NCBI RefSeq assembly: GCF_014191775.1
Contig: NZ_JACHXA010000003.1
Span: forward strand, 394,031-458,030
Source of the DNA: Limibacillus halophilus
GTDB taxonomy: Bacteria; Pseudomonadota; Alphaproteobacteria; Kiloniellales; CECT-8803
Direction: 5' to 3'
Length of the DNA stretch: 64,000 nucleotides
This document shows positions 26,357 through 33,366 of the stretch, in pieces. Position 1 is the first letter of the stretch. The number at the start of each line of letters is the position of its first letter. Position numbers and translations under genes: made by a program. The notes under the pieces are model-generated. The model worked only from the letters and a program-made list of their open reading frames with translations. It searched no databases and was not told the origin of the DNA.

Positions 26357-27658
26357 ATGACGAACCCGAAATTCCTGAAGCCCGATACGCTGGCCCTACA
26401 TGCCGGACATCAACCGGATCCCGTCACTGGCTCACGCGCGGTCCCTATCTACCAGACCACGTCCTACGTTTTCCGGAGCGGCGACCATGCCGCAGCACTC
26501 TTCAATCTGGAACAGGCGGGCCATCTCTACAGCCGTATATCGAATCCGACCGTTTCGGTTTTGGAAGAGCGCATCGCAGCCCTTGACCTGGGCGTCGGCG
26601 CCGTCGGCGCAGCCTCCGGTCACGCGGCGCTGTTTCTTGCGGTTGCGACGCTGATGGGCCAAGGCGGTCATATCGTCTCATCGCGCTCGCTCTACGGTGG
26701 ATCAGTCAATCTCTTCACGCACACCCTGCCGCGCTTTGGAATCACCACAACCTTCGTCGACCCTCGCAAGCCAGAGGCGTTCCGTGCCGCCATCCGCCCG
26801 GAAACGCGCATGATCTTCGCGGAGGTTGTGGGCAATCCTGGCTTGGAGATTCTTGATCTGCCGGCCGTTGCCGAAATCGCCCACAAAGCCAAAGTACCCC
26901 TGGTGATCGACAACACCTTTCTCACGCCGGCCCTGTTGCGCCCGGTTGAGATGGGGGCTCACCTGGTGGTTCATTCGGCCACCAAGTGGTTGGGCGGCCA
27001 CGGATTGGCGATCGCCGGGCTGTTGGTTGACTCGGGGCGTTTCGATTGGGAGGGGTCGGGCAAGTTCCCTACCATTACAGAACCCTACGAAGGCTACCAT
27101 GGCATTGATTTTTCCGACGAATTCGGACCCCAAGCGTTTCTGATGCGGGCGCGCTCGGAAGGCCTGCGCGATTTTGGGGCCAGCATGTCCCCGCAAACAG
27201 CTTTCTACATCCTGCAAGGTATCGAAACTCTCTCGATCCGTATGGAGCGGCACTTGGCGAACACCGAAAAGGTGCTGGCGTTCCTGGAGGGAAATGAGGC
27301 GGTTTCCTGGGTGTTGCACCCCAGTTTGAAGAGCCACCCCGACCACGCGCTGGCGCAGCGCCTGCTGCCGAAGGGCGCGGGCTCGATCATTTCCTTTGGC
27401 GTAAAGGGGGGCCGAGATGCCGGCGCCCGTTTCATCGAGGGATGCCAGCTTTCCTCGCACCTGGCCAATGTGGGTGATGCCAAGACCCTGGTTATTCATC
27501 CAGCAAGCACGACGCATTCTCAGCTTTCCACCGAAAACCTGCGCGAGGCCGGAGTCGGGGAAGATATGGTTCGGCTATCCGTCGGACTGGAAGATGCCGA
27601 TGACATCATTGACGATTTGCGCAACGCCCTTCGCCATTCCCAGCGCGACGATCGTTAA
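26357..27658 (+). CDS. metY: O-acetylhomoserine sulfhydrylase / aminocarboxypropyltransferase
   Basis: Uses PLP to make homocysteine (or methionine) from O-acetylhomoserine and sulfide (or methanethiol). The 433 residues show the Cys/Met-metabolism PLP fold: the N terminus TLALHAGHQPDPVTGSRAVP, the YxRxxNPT-like YSRISNPT, ASGHAALFLA, DNTFLTPALLRPVEMGAH and the PLP-lysine in HSATKWLGGHG. The large insertion YEGYHGIDFSDEFG is typical of MetY rather than MetZ or cystathionine gamma-synthase. GGAG lies six bases before the ATG. A long hairpin in the leader may regulate it. An alpha/beta hydrolase gene follows after 34 bases. Confidence 0.93.
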   Translation: MTNPKFLKPDTLALHAGHQPDPVTGSRAVPIYQTTSYVFRSGDHAAALFNLEQAGHLYSRISNPTVSVLEERIAALDLGVGAVGAASGHAALFLAVATLMGQGGHIVSSRSLYGGSVNLFTHTLPRFGITTTFVDPRKPEAFRAAIRPETRMIFAEVVGNPGLEILDLPAVAEIAHKAKVPLVIDNTFLTPALLRPVEMGAHLVVHSATKWLGGHGLAIAGLLVDSGRFDWEGSGKFPTITEPYEGYHGIDFSDEFGPQAFLMRARSEGLRDFGASMSPQTAFYILQGIETLSIRMERHLANTEKVLAFLEGNEAVSWVLHPSLKSHPDHALAQRLLPKGAGSIISFGVKGGRDAGARFIEGCQLSSHLANVGDAKTLVIHPASTTHSQLSTENLREAGVGEDMVRLSVGLEDADDIIDDLRNALRHSQRDDR

Positions 27659-27692
27659 CACAAAACACTCTTAGTAACCTGGAAGTAAGCTC

Positions 27693-28505
27693 ATGGAACT
27701 GACCGTAGACGGCCACCGTGTTCATGCCGCCACCGGCGGGCGCCAGTTCGATCCCAACCTGCCGGCGATGATTTTCCTGCACGGCGCAGGCATGGATCGA
27801 ACAGTTTGGTCGCTGCAAAGCCGCTATTTCGCCCATCGCGGCCACGCGGTCTTGGTTCCCGATCTGGCCGGTCACGGTCAGTCGGATGGCGAGGCCAAGA
27901 CAAGTATCGGTGACTGGGCGGACTGGGTATCGCAGCTTGTTACCGCGGCCGGAGTCGCCGGCGCCGTCCTGGTTGGCCATTCCATGGGATCGCTCATCGC
28001 CCTGGAGACCGCACGTCGGCATCCACAACAAGTCACCGGCCTCCTCTTGTTGGGCGTAGCGCCGCGCATGCCGGTTCACCCAGACTTGCTGGCCGCCGCT
28101 CAGGCCAACGACCGTAAGGCGGCATCACTGATTTCCGATTGGGGTTATGGACCAACCGGCCATATAGGCGGCGCCAAAATTCCCGGCCTCTACCTGGTTT
28201 GGGGCGGCGAGCGTTTGTTGGAGCAAGCGCACCCCGATAGCCTGTTCCGAGATCTGAGCGCATGCAATTCGCACAAGGTCGAATCCGATGGCATCACTTG
28301 CCCAACACTATTGGTTCTGGGTGACAAAGACCGCATGACCCCAGCAAAAGCCGGGCTCAAGCTGAGTCAAATGATGGAACGGTCGGAAGCGATCGTCATT
28401 CCCGAAAGCGGGCACATGATAATGCTGGAAAAACCAGATGAAACACTGGCGGCCATGAAGCAATTCACGTCGCGCTTGAGCAAAGAAGGAAGACAGGCAG
28501 TTTGA
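27693..28505 (+). CDS. Alpha/beta fold hydrolase
   Basis: A 270-residue cytosolic hydrolase. Oxyanion-loop motif FLHGAGMDRTVW near residue 29, nucleophile elbow GHSMG near 97, acid Asp in LVLGDKDRMTP and catalytic His in ESGHMIMLEKP are all in place. It lies 34 bases after metY with a good GGAAG ribosome site, so it is likely co-transcribed; homoserine O-acetyltransferase is also of this fold but this protein is too short and lacks the family motifs, so it is not called MetX. Substrate unknown. Confidence 0.85.
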   Translation: MELTVDGHRVHAATGGRQFDPNLPAMIFLHGAGMDRTVWSLQSRYFAHRGHAVLVPDLAGHGQSDGEAKTSIGDWADWVSQLVTAAGVAGAVLVGHSMGSLIALETARRHPQQVTGLLLLGVAPRMPVHPDLLAAAQANDRKAASLISDWGYGPTGHIGGAKIPGLYLVWGGERLLEQAHPDSLFRDLSACNSHKVESDGITCPTLLVLGDKDRMTPAKAGLKLSQMMERSEAIVIPESGHMIMLEKPDETLAAMKQFTSRLSKEGRQAV

Positions 28506-28595
28506 GGTTGCCTATACTTCAAACTCTTTTGCGAGTCGCCATGCATTTTCGGAATGCAGGGTCTGATTCGATCACGCTAGCGGCTGGGGGACCGC

Positions 28596-29486
28596 ATGGA
28601 TTGGGATAAGCTGCGAATATTTCACGCCGTTGCCGAGGCGGGCAGCTTCACCCATGCCGGTGATCAGCTTAACCTCAGTCAATCGGCGGTCAGCCGCCAG
28701 ATCAGCGCGCTTGAGGACAGCCTCAATGTGACGCTGTTCCACAGGCATGCGCGCGGCTTGATTCTGACTGAACAGGGCGAACTGCTTTACCGTACGGCCC
28801 ATGAAATTTTCGGAAAGCTTTCGATGGTCGAGGCCCAGCTTGCTGAAAGTAAGGATCGGCCGCGCGGTGCGCTCAAGATCACAACGACGGTTGCCTTTGG
28901 ATCGACGTGGCTCGCGCCACGCATGCGCGAATTCATTGAGTTGTATCCGGATATTGAAACACACCTGATATTAGCGGATCGGGAGCTTGACCTTTCGATG
29001 CGTGAAGCGGACGTCGCAATCCGGCTTTCCCCTCCCAGACAGGCAGACCTCGTGCAGCGGCACTTGCTGACCGTCCACATCAATATCTACGCGTCGCCGC
29101 ATTATCTGAAGAAAAGTTCGTCACCGGCATCCGCCAAGGATCTCGATAAACATCGACTGGTCGTTTATGGCGAGGATGCCCGCCCCCCCGTCCCGGATGT
29201 CAACTGGCTGCTGCGCATTGGCAACGACTCGGGGCAACTTCGCAAACCCGCGCTGACGGTGAACAACGTCTACGGCGTGATGCGCGCAGTGCAGGCCGGG
29301 GCCGGTCTTGGGGCCCTGCCGGAGTTCATGGCGCAGGGTTCGTCTGACCTCGTCCAAGTTCTTCCCGAGTTGACGGGACCCACCATTGACGCCTATTTCG
29401 TTTACCCTGAAGAGCTCCGCAGCTCCAAAAGAATCCAGGTTTTCAGGGACTTCCTATTACGCCACGTAACGGCGCAGCGGTTCTAG
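28596..29486 (+). CDS. LysR-family transcriptional regulator
   Basis: A 296-residue regulator with the winged helix at residues 1-60 (KLRIFHAVAEAGSFTHAGDQLNLSQSAVSRQISALE) and a LysR substrate-binding domain after residue 90. The VSRQIxxLE and FHRHARGLILTEQGE patterns are diagnostic. It does not face a divergent gene, so its target is not clear; the hydrolase and metY genes upstream are on the same strand. A short hairpin (28542-28547 with 28553-28558) without T-run lies in front of it. The following 377 bases carry a structured RNA and no gene. Confidence 0.9.
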   Translation: MDWDKLRIFHAVAEAGSFTHAGDQLNLSQSAVSRQISALEDSLNVTLFHRHARGLILTEQGELLYRTAHEIFGKLSMVEAQLAESKDRPRGALKITTTVAFGSTWLAPRMREFIELYPDIETHLILADRELDLSMREADVAIRLSPPRQADLVQRHLLTVHINIYASPHYLKKSSSPASAKDLDKHRLVVYGEDARPPVPDVNWLLRIGNDSGQLRKPALTVNNVYGVMRAVQAGAGLGALPEFMAQGSSDLVQVLPELTGPTIDAYFVYPEELRSSKRIQVFRDFLLRHVTAQRF

Positions 29487-29607
29487 AATCGGCATTTCAG
29501 GCGGGTCTGTTTAGTAGTTATATGGCATTTTCACCAAGCCATGCGCCACGTGCATGTCAATGCTGCTAAATTTGGTGTGGTATAGCCGGCATCCATCATT
29601 ATCTTGG

Positions 29608-29779
29608 GCTTATCGATGTTGCGTCGCAACATCAACCGGCTTGCCGACGTCCCCTCGTCGGCAAAGAGTTCCGGGCTCTTGGCCCGGAAGGGGTTCCTTT
29701 TTGGAATCCTACGTCTCCCAGACGTGAAGCCTCCCTGTTCAACTTGCCGGGAAATCGAAAGGTTTCCCGGCATTTTTTT
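29608..29779 (+). ncRNA. Candidate multi-hairpin small RNA with anti-Shine-Dalgarno motif
   Basis: In the 377-base gap between the LysR gene and the next gene. Consecutive hairpins read by eye: 29615-29622/29626-29633 (8 pairs, loop GTC); 29641-29649/29656-29664 (9 pairs, loop TCCCCT); 29669-29676/29682-29689 (8 pairs); 29691-29697/29703-29709 (7 pairs with one G-U, T5 loop); 29711-29716/29720-29725 (6 pairs, loop CCC). Then an unpaired GAAGCCTCCCTGT (29726-29738) and a perfect terminator. No reading frame is convincing. It shares the C-rich element with the candidate RNA at 26.1 kb. The 5' end is uncertain. Confidence 0.65.
29745..29779 (+). terminator. Rho-independent terminator of the multi-hairpin RNA
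   Basis: A perfect 10-base-pair stem, 29745-29754 with 29763-29772, eight-base loop, then seven T. It ends either the LysR message or, more likely, the structured RNA in front of it. Confidence 0.9.
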
Positions 29780-29863
29780 CGGTGAGGTTGGCTGAGACTG
29801 CAAAAGTGGCGGGACGCCAGCACAAGAATATGGCATAGATGTGCGACGAGAATGGAGTGACAG

Positions 29864-30184
29864 ATGAGCCGATTTGATCCAGACGGTCTTAAAGACGCCG
29901 CAACGCTTACCCCCGAAAAGCGCCTTTGGTGCGCAGTGCTGTTCCGTATTTTCCAGGACGCCTGCCGCAAATTGCCGGAGAGTGCCGACAATGCGGTGAA
30001 GATCGAATGTGATCAGGCGCGTTCATGGTTGCTGAGCGGACAGGACATGCGGATCGTTTGCGAACTCGCTGGTTTCGACCCCGATGCCGTTCGTGAATCG
30101 GCGAGGCGGATGGAACAGGCCGGATGGCCCGTCATTAAGCTCGACGTCAGCGAAAAGACCGAGGCAGCACCACTGGCCGCCTGA
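29864..30184 (+). CDS. Conserved hypothetical protein, unassigned
   Basis: A 106-residue soluble protein with a ribosome site GGAGTGAC just before the ATG. The middle reads WCAVLFRIFQDACRKL ... ARSWLLSGQDMRIVCELAGFDPDAVRE: a helix, then a WLxSxDxxxVCxLAGxDPxxVR pattern that I have seen in small alphaproteobacterial and phage-borne proteins (DUF6280-like), but the assignment is not firm. It is bounded by two strong terminators (29745-29779 and 30209-30234), so it is a single-gene unit. Function unknown. Confidence 0.7.
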   Translation: MSRFDPDGLKDAATLTPEKRLWCAVLFRIFQDACRKLPESADNAVKIECDQARSWLLSGQDMRIVCELAGFDPDAVRESARRMEQAGWPVIKLDVSEKTEAAPLAA

Positions 30185-30208
30185 TGTGCAGCGATGTCAT
30201 GTAAGAAC

Positions 30209-30234
30209 GGAGCCGCGTCATCTCGGCTCCTTCT
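30209..30234 (+). terminator. Rho-independent terminator
   Basis: A perfect seven-pair stem, GGAGCCG at 30209-30215 with CGGCTCC at 30224-30230, followed by TTCT. It closes the small gene ending at 30184; the short T-run makes it moderate. Confidence 0.65.
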
Positions 30235-30241
30235 GTTCCCG

Positions 30242-30532
30242 CTATACGCCGTCAACCAATGCCAAGGAGCAAACCGATGCTCCCTGGCGTAATGCCTTCA
30301 CCGGCGCATAGTCCGGCGAATGATAGAAAGTTCGCGCCTGCTCCATTGAGGGAAACTCGATAACTACCAGCCGTGTCGGCTTCCAAAGGTCTCCTTCGAA
30401 CACCTCCAGTTCACCGCCCCGTACTTTATAGATTCCGCCGTACTTCTCGACTAACGGTTTTGCCTGCGCCTTGTAATTTTCATAGGCTTCCGGGTCGGTA
30501 ATCTTGGTATCGACAATCAGATAGGCTGGCAT
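30242..30532 (-). CDS. DUF1330 domain-containing protein
   Basis: A 96-residue ferredoxin-like fold protein of the dimeric alpha-beta barrel type. The N terminus AYLIVDTKITDPEAYENYK and the core GGIYKVRGGELEVFEGDW-like stretch, then VVIEFPSMEQARTFYHSPDYAPVKALR, are the DUF1330 signature. Members are small cytosolic proteins without an agreed function. It stands 56 bases downstream of the pentapeptide gene's stop on the same strand and faces the 29864 gene. Confidence 0.88.
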   Translation of the reverse strand: MPAYLIVDTKITDPEAYENYKAQAKPLVEKYGGIYKVRGGELEVFEGDLWKPTRLVVIEFPSMEQARTFYHSPDYAPVKALRQGASVCSLALVDGV

Positions 30533-30587
30533 ATCCAGTCTGCTCCCATTTCCTTGCTGTCCGGAGAGTTCATTCCGCTGCCGTAAT

Positions 30588-31325
30588 TTATTCCTCAGGT
30601 TGGCAGGGCCAGGTGGTCGGGCGAACCATGCCCGCTGGCAGGACCGTTTGGTCGTCCCCGCAAGAGCGCCCGAGATTCTCCGCCGTCAAGCCTTGGGTCT
30701 TGGAAAGGTCAACGCCCTCAAGATGCACGAGCATCATGATCGCTTGCGAAAAATCGGCACCCGATAAGGACGCTCCACGGAGATCCGTGCGCACCAGCAA
30801 TGCGCTGCGGAACTTTGCATCATCGAGAGTCGCCTGCGTCAACAGGGTCCGGCTCATCTCAGCTTTGGTGAGGTCGGCACCACGCAAATCGGCGCCTGTA
30901 AAATCGGCCCGCGCCAAATCGGCTTTATGGAGGTTTGCTCCCGGCAGATGCGCTTCCTTGAAATTCGCGCGCCCGGCATAGGCTCGCTCTAGATTGGCGC
31001 CTGTCAGCTCCGCCTCGGCCAGCCGAGTCCGCGACAGATCTGCCGAAATCAAGATTGCGCCTTTTAACTGCGCACTCTTGAGGTCGCTGCTGCTCAAATC
31101 CGCGCGCTCGAAGTTTCCGTTGTCGAGTTCACTACCCACCAAACGCAAGCGGGTTTTCGAGCAGGCGGTCCAATCGACGCCAGGCCTTGGGGAGTCGCTA
31201 CAGCCGGCGAAGGGTTTGACTTGCATGACAAAAGGCGCAGCGGCAACCAACAAGGCGCCCAACAGGACCCTGGTCACCAATCTTCCGTTCGTCTGTCGCT
31301 TTTGCCTAATTCCTAGCGGACCCAT
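30588..31325 (-). CDS. Pentapeptide repeat protein with N-terminal signal/anchor
   Basis: A 245-residue protein. A basic start followed by the hydrophobic stretch LVTRVLLGALLVAAAPFVM is a signal peptide or anchor; the mature part begins near the Cys in FAGCSDS. Residues about 70-215 form roughly 28 A(D/N)Lxx pentapeptide repeats (for example ADLSSSDLKSAQLKGAILIS), which fold into a right-handed beta-helix. Paired cysteines near both ends of the helix may be disulphides. It starts ten bases after the msrP stop on the same strand, so it is co-transcribed with MsrP. Function unknown; nothing suggests gyrase protection, since it is exported. Confidence 0.85.
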   Translation of the reverse strand: MGPLGIRQKRQTNGRLVTRVLLGALLVAAAPFVMQVKPFAGCSDSPRPGVDWTACSKTRLRLVGSELDNGNFERADLSSSDLKSAQLKGAILISADLSRTRLAEAELTGANLERAYAGRANFKEAHLPGANLHKADLARADFTGADLRGADLTKAEMSRTLLTQATLDDAKFRSALLVRTDLRGASLSGADFSQAIMMLVHLEGVDLSKTQGLTAENLGRSCGDDQTVLPAGMVRPTTWPCQPEE

Positions 31326-31335
31326 TCACTTCCCT

Positions 31336-32328
31336 TCACATAAAGAGTTTCTCACCTTCAAGGCCATCATAGAGTTCTGCAACATACTCGCCATAGCCAT
31401 TGTAAAGCTGTGTCGGCACGCGTTCATCCAAACCTAACACGCGCTCGGTGGCTTGGCTCCAACGCGGGTGAGGAACTTCCGGATTGACGTTGGCCCAAAA
31501 GCCATACTCGCTGGCCTGGATATTCTCCCAGAAACTAAAGGGTCGTTTGTCGGTGAACTCAAACTGCACGATTCCTTTGGTCGATTTGAAGCCGTACTTC
31601 CAGGGCACCGCCAGGCGCAAGGGGGCTCCATTCTGTTTAGGCATGGGCTTCCCATAAATTCCGGTTGCAATGAAGGCCAGATCGTTCGTCGCTTCGGCGA
31701 TCGTGAGCCCTTCTACATAGGGCCAGGGATACCACGCCGCCTTCTGACCAATAGCAACCTCGGGATTTGAAAAGGACACCATTTTCACATATTTGGCGCT
31801 AGACAGAGGCCGCGCAAGGTCAACCAAGGCTCGTAGCGGGAAGCCGCTCCAGGGCACAACCATCGACCAAGCTTCGACACAACGATGGCGATAAACCCGC
31901 TCTTCAAGCGGCATCTTGGCCAGCAGGTCATCTATATCAATTTCGAAGGGCTGCTCAACCATCCCATCGATCCGAACCGTCCAGGGTCTGATTGGCAGAT
32001 CCTGGGCGCGCTGCCAGATATTCTTTGAAGATCCGAACTCGTAGTAGTTGTTGTAGGTCGTGGCCAGCCGCTCATCGGTCAAGGGTCGCTCTGCCTTGTA
32101 GGTCGTATTCCGCTCAACCGGATACAGCTTGGCGCTTGGATCGTCCGTTGTCTCGGCGCTGGCTGTCTTGATGTCCTGCTCCTCGCAACCCGCCAGCAAA
32201 GCACCGGCCGACATCAGAATCGGGCCGGCCGCCAGCCCTGCGACGAACCTGCGTCGCTGATGAAAGAGGCGTTCCGGCGTCACAGCGGACTCGGGCAGGG
32301 CCCAACCGCGTCGTTTGATAATCGGCAT
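31336..32328 (-). CDS. msrP: Protein-methionine-sulfoxide reductase catalytic subunit MsrP
   Basis: A periplasmic molybdoenzyme that repairs oxidised methionine in exported proteins. The 330-residue precursor has a Tat signal (RRRFVAGLAAGPILM), the family stretch NNYYEFGSSKNIW, and the Mo-binding Cys in YRHRCVEAWSMVVPW. Molybdopterin could come from the moeA/moaD/moaE cluster at 59-61 kb. The usual membrane partner msrQ is not adjacent: the next gene is a pentapeptide protein. AGGAGGA precedes the ATG by about nine bases. Confidence 0.93.
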   Translation of the reverse strand: MPIIKRRGWALPESAVTPERLFHQRRRFVAGLAAGPILMSAGALLAGCEEQDIKTASAETTDDPSAKLYPVERNTTYKAERPLTDERLATTYNNYYEFGSSKNIWQRAQDLPIRPWTVRIDGMVEQPFEIDIDDLLAKMPLEERVYRHRCVEAWSMVVPWSGFPLRALVDLARPLSSAKYVKMVSFSNPEVAIGQKAAWYPWPYVEGLTIAEATNDLAFIATGIYGKPMPKQNGAPLRLAVPWKYGFKSTKGIVQFEFTDKRPFSFWENIQASEYGFWANVNPEVPHPRWSQATERVLGLDERVPTQLYNGYGEYVAELYDGLEGEKLFM

Positions 32329-32482
32329 TTAACCGTTCCTCCTGGTGATTCCTAACCATGAATCATTGTCTGCCAGGACAAGAATACAACTACTACATAG
32401 ATTACATTTGGTCACAAGAACGCGACCATACAATGATCAGCGCGAGACGCTGAACGTTCAGGCGAACCGCTTTCCCGCTGAA

Positions 32483-33271
32483 TCACTCAAAAGCGAGGGT
32501 TACCTCACCCAAGGGACCAAAGTCCGCCCGGCAACCTTGCCCAGCTTCGAGCAAGGCAAACTTTGCGGTAACCAGACCCGTGGTTACCGTCTCCCCTGCC
32601 TGTAATCCACGCCCACGCCGTGTTAGATCGTTAGCCAACCATGTGAGCGCCCTGAGCGGATGGCCGAGGACAGCCTCCCCGCGACCGCTGCTGAAGGCCT
32701 CTCCATCGACGGTTAATCGCACCTCTAGATTTGCTAGGTCGAGATGGCGCCAATCCTCCGTTCCCAGCCCCAAGACGAATGCACCATGTACGGCGTTGTC
32801 CGCCGCCAGCGAAGGTGCGCCACGTTTTGTCCAGTCCCTACCGAAGCTGCTGCTGACGATCTCGAAAGCCGGATGCAAGCTTGCGACGGCTTGGCTAACC
32901 TCGTCGCTGCTGTAGTCGGCGCCTCGGGGCGGCAGGTCCTCCGCGAGAATGAACGCAAACTCCGGCTCTATAAGGCGGAACAAAAACCTGTCCGCCGGTA
33001 GATGGGCCGGACTGTCATGATAGGCTTCTTCCAACAGGCGACCGAAGAATGGGCCATCCACCCCAAGCAGCGTCTGCGCGACGGCTGAAGTCGCTGCGAT
33101 CTTGTAACCGCAGGCCTTTGCGTTTTGCACGGCCAACAGCACATCCTGCACCACATAGCCCTCGGCCAGGTCAGCGGGTCGGATATCCGCCGGGAGCTCC
33201 GCCAAGGGCTGACGGTCGCGCCGTGCGCCCGTCAACATTTCAACACAGCGCTGGATCGCCGCCTGCTGCAT
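32483..33271 (-). CDS. 2-keto-4-pentenoate hydratase family protein (MhpD-like)
   Basis: A 262-residue protein of the fumarylacetoacetate hydrolase / hydratase fold. Family stretches are AEGYVVQDVLLA, GYKIAATSAVAQTLLGVDGPFFG, the metal-site EPEFAFILAEDLP and HPAFEIVSSSF, and GHPLRALTWLANDLTRRGRGLQAGETVTTG. MhpD enzymes hydrate 2-hydroxypenta-2,4-dienoate in aromatic meta-cleavage, but no such pathway is nearby, so the substrate is unclear; 4-oxalocrotonate decarboxylase is a close paralog. AGAGGA precedes the ATG. Confidence 0.85.
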   Translation of the reverse strand: MQQAAIQRCVEMLTGARRDRQPLAELPADIRPADLAEGYVVQDVLLAVQNAKACGYKIAATSAVAQTLLGVDGPFFGRLLEEAYHDSPAHLPADRFLFRLIEPEFAFILAEDLPPRGADYSSDEVSQAVASLHPAFEIVSSSFGRDWTKRGAPSLAADNAVHGAFVLGLGTEDWRHLDLANLEVRLTVDGEAFSSGRGEAVLGHPLRALTWLANDLTRRGRGLQAGETVTTGLVTAKFALLEAGQGCRADFGPLGEVTLAFE

Positions 33272-33366
33272 GCCGCCAGTCCTCTTTATCTAGCCAGCAC
33301 CGATCAGGTGCTTGATGTTCCTGCGCCAGTTAACCCGCTTTAAGGCGTCTTGCCTACCGATCTTGC

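Noticed and set aside
27693..28505. The hydrolase next to metY as homoserine O-acetyltransferase (MetX)
   Set aside because: It is about 100 residues too short and lacks the MetX signature; only the general alpha/beta fold matches.
28542..28558. Short hairpin before the LysR gene as a terminator of the metY transcript
   Set aside because: The six-pair stem is followed by GGGTCTG and not by a T-run.
29564..29573. GCTAAA near the LysR gene end as a second SAM-II riboswitch
   Set aside because: No GATTTG or CTTGC and no P1 stem are found at the needed distances.
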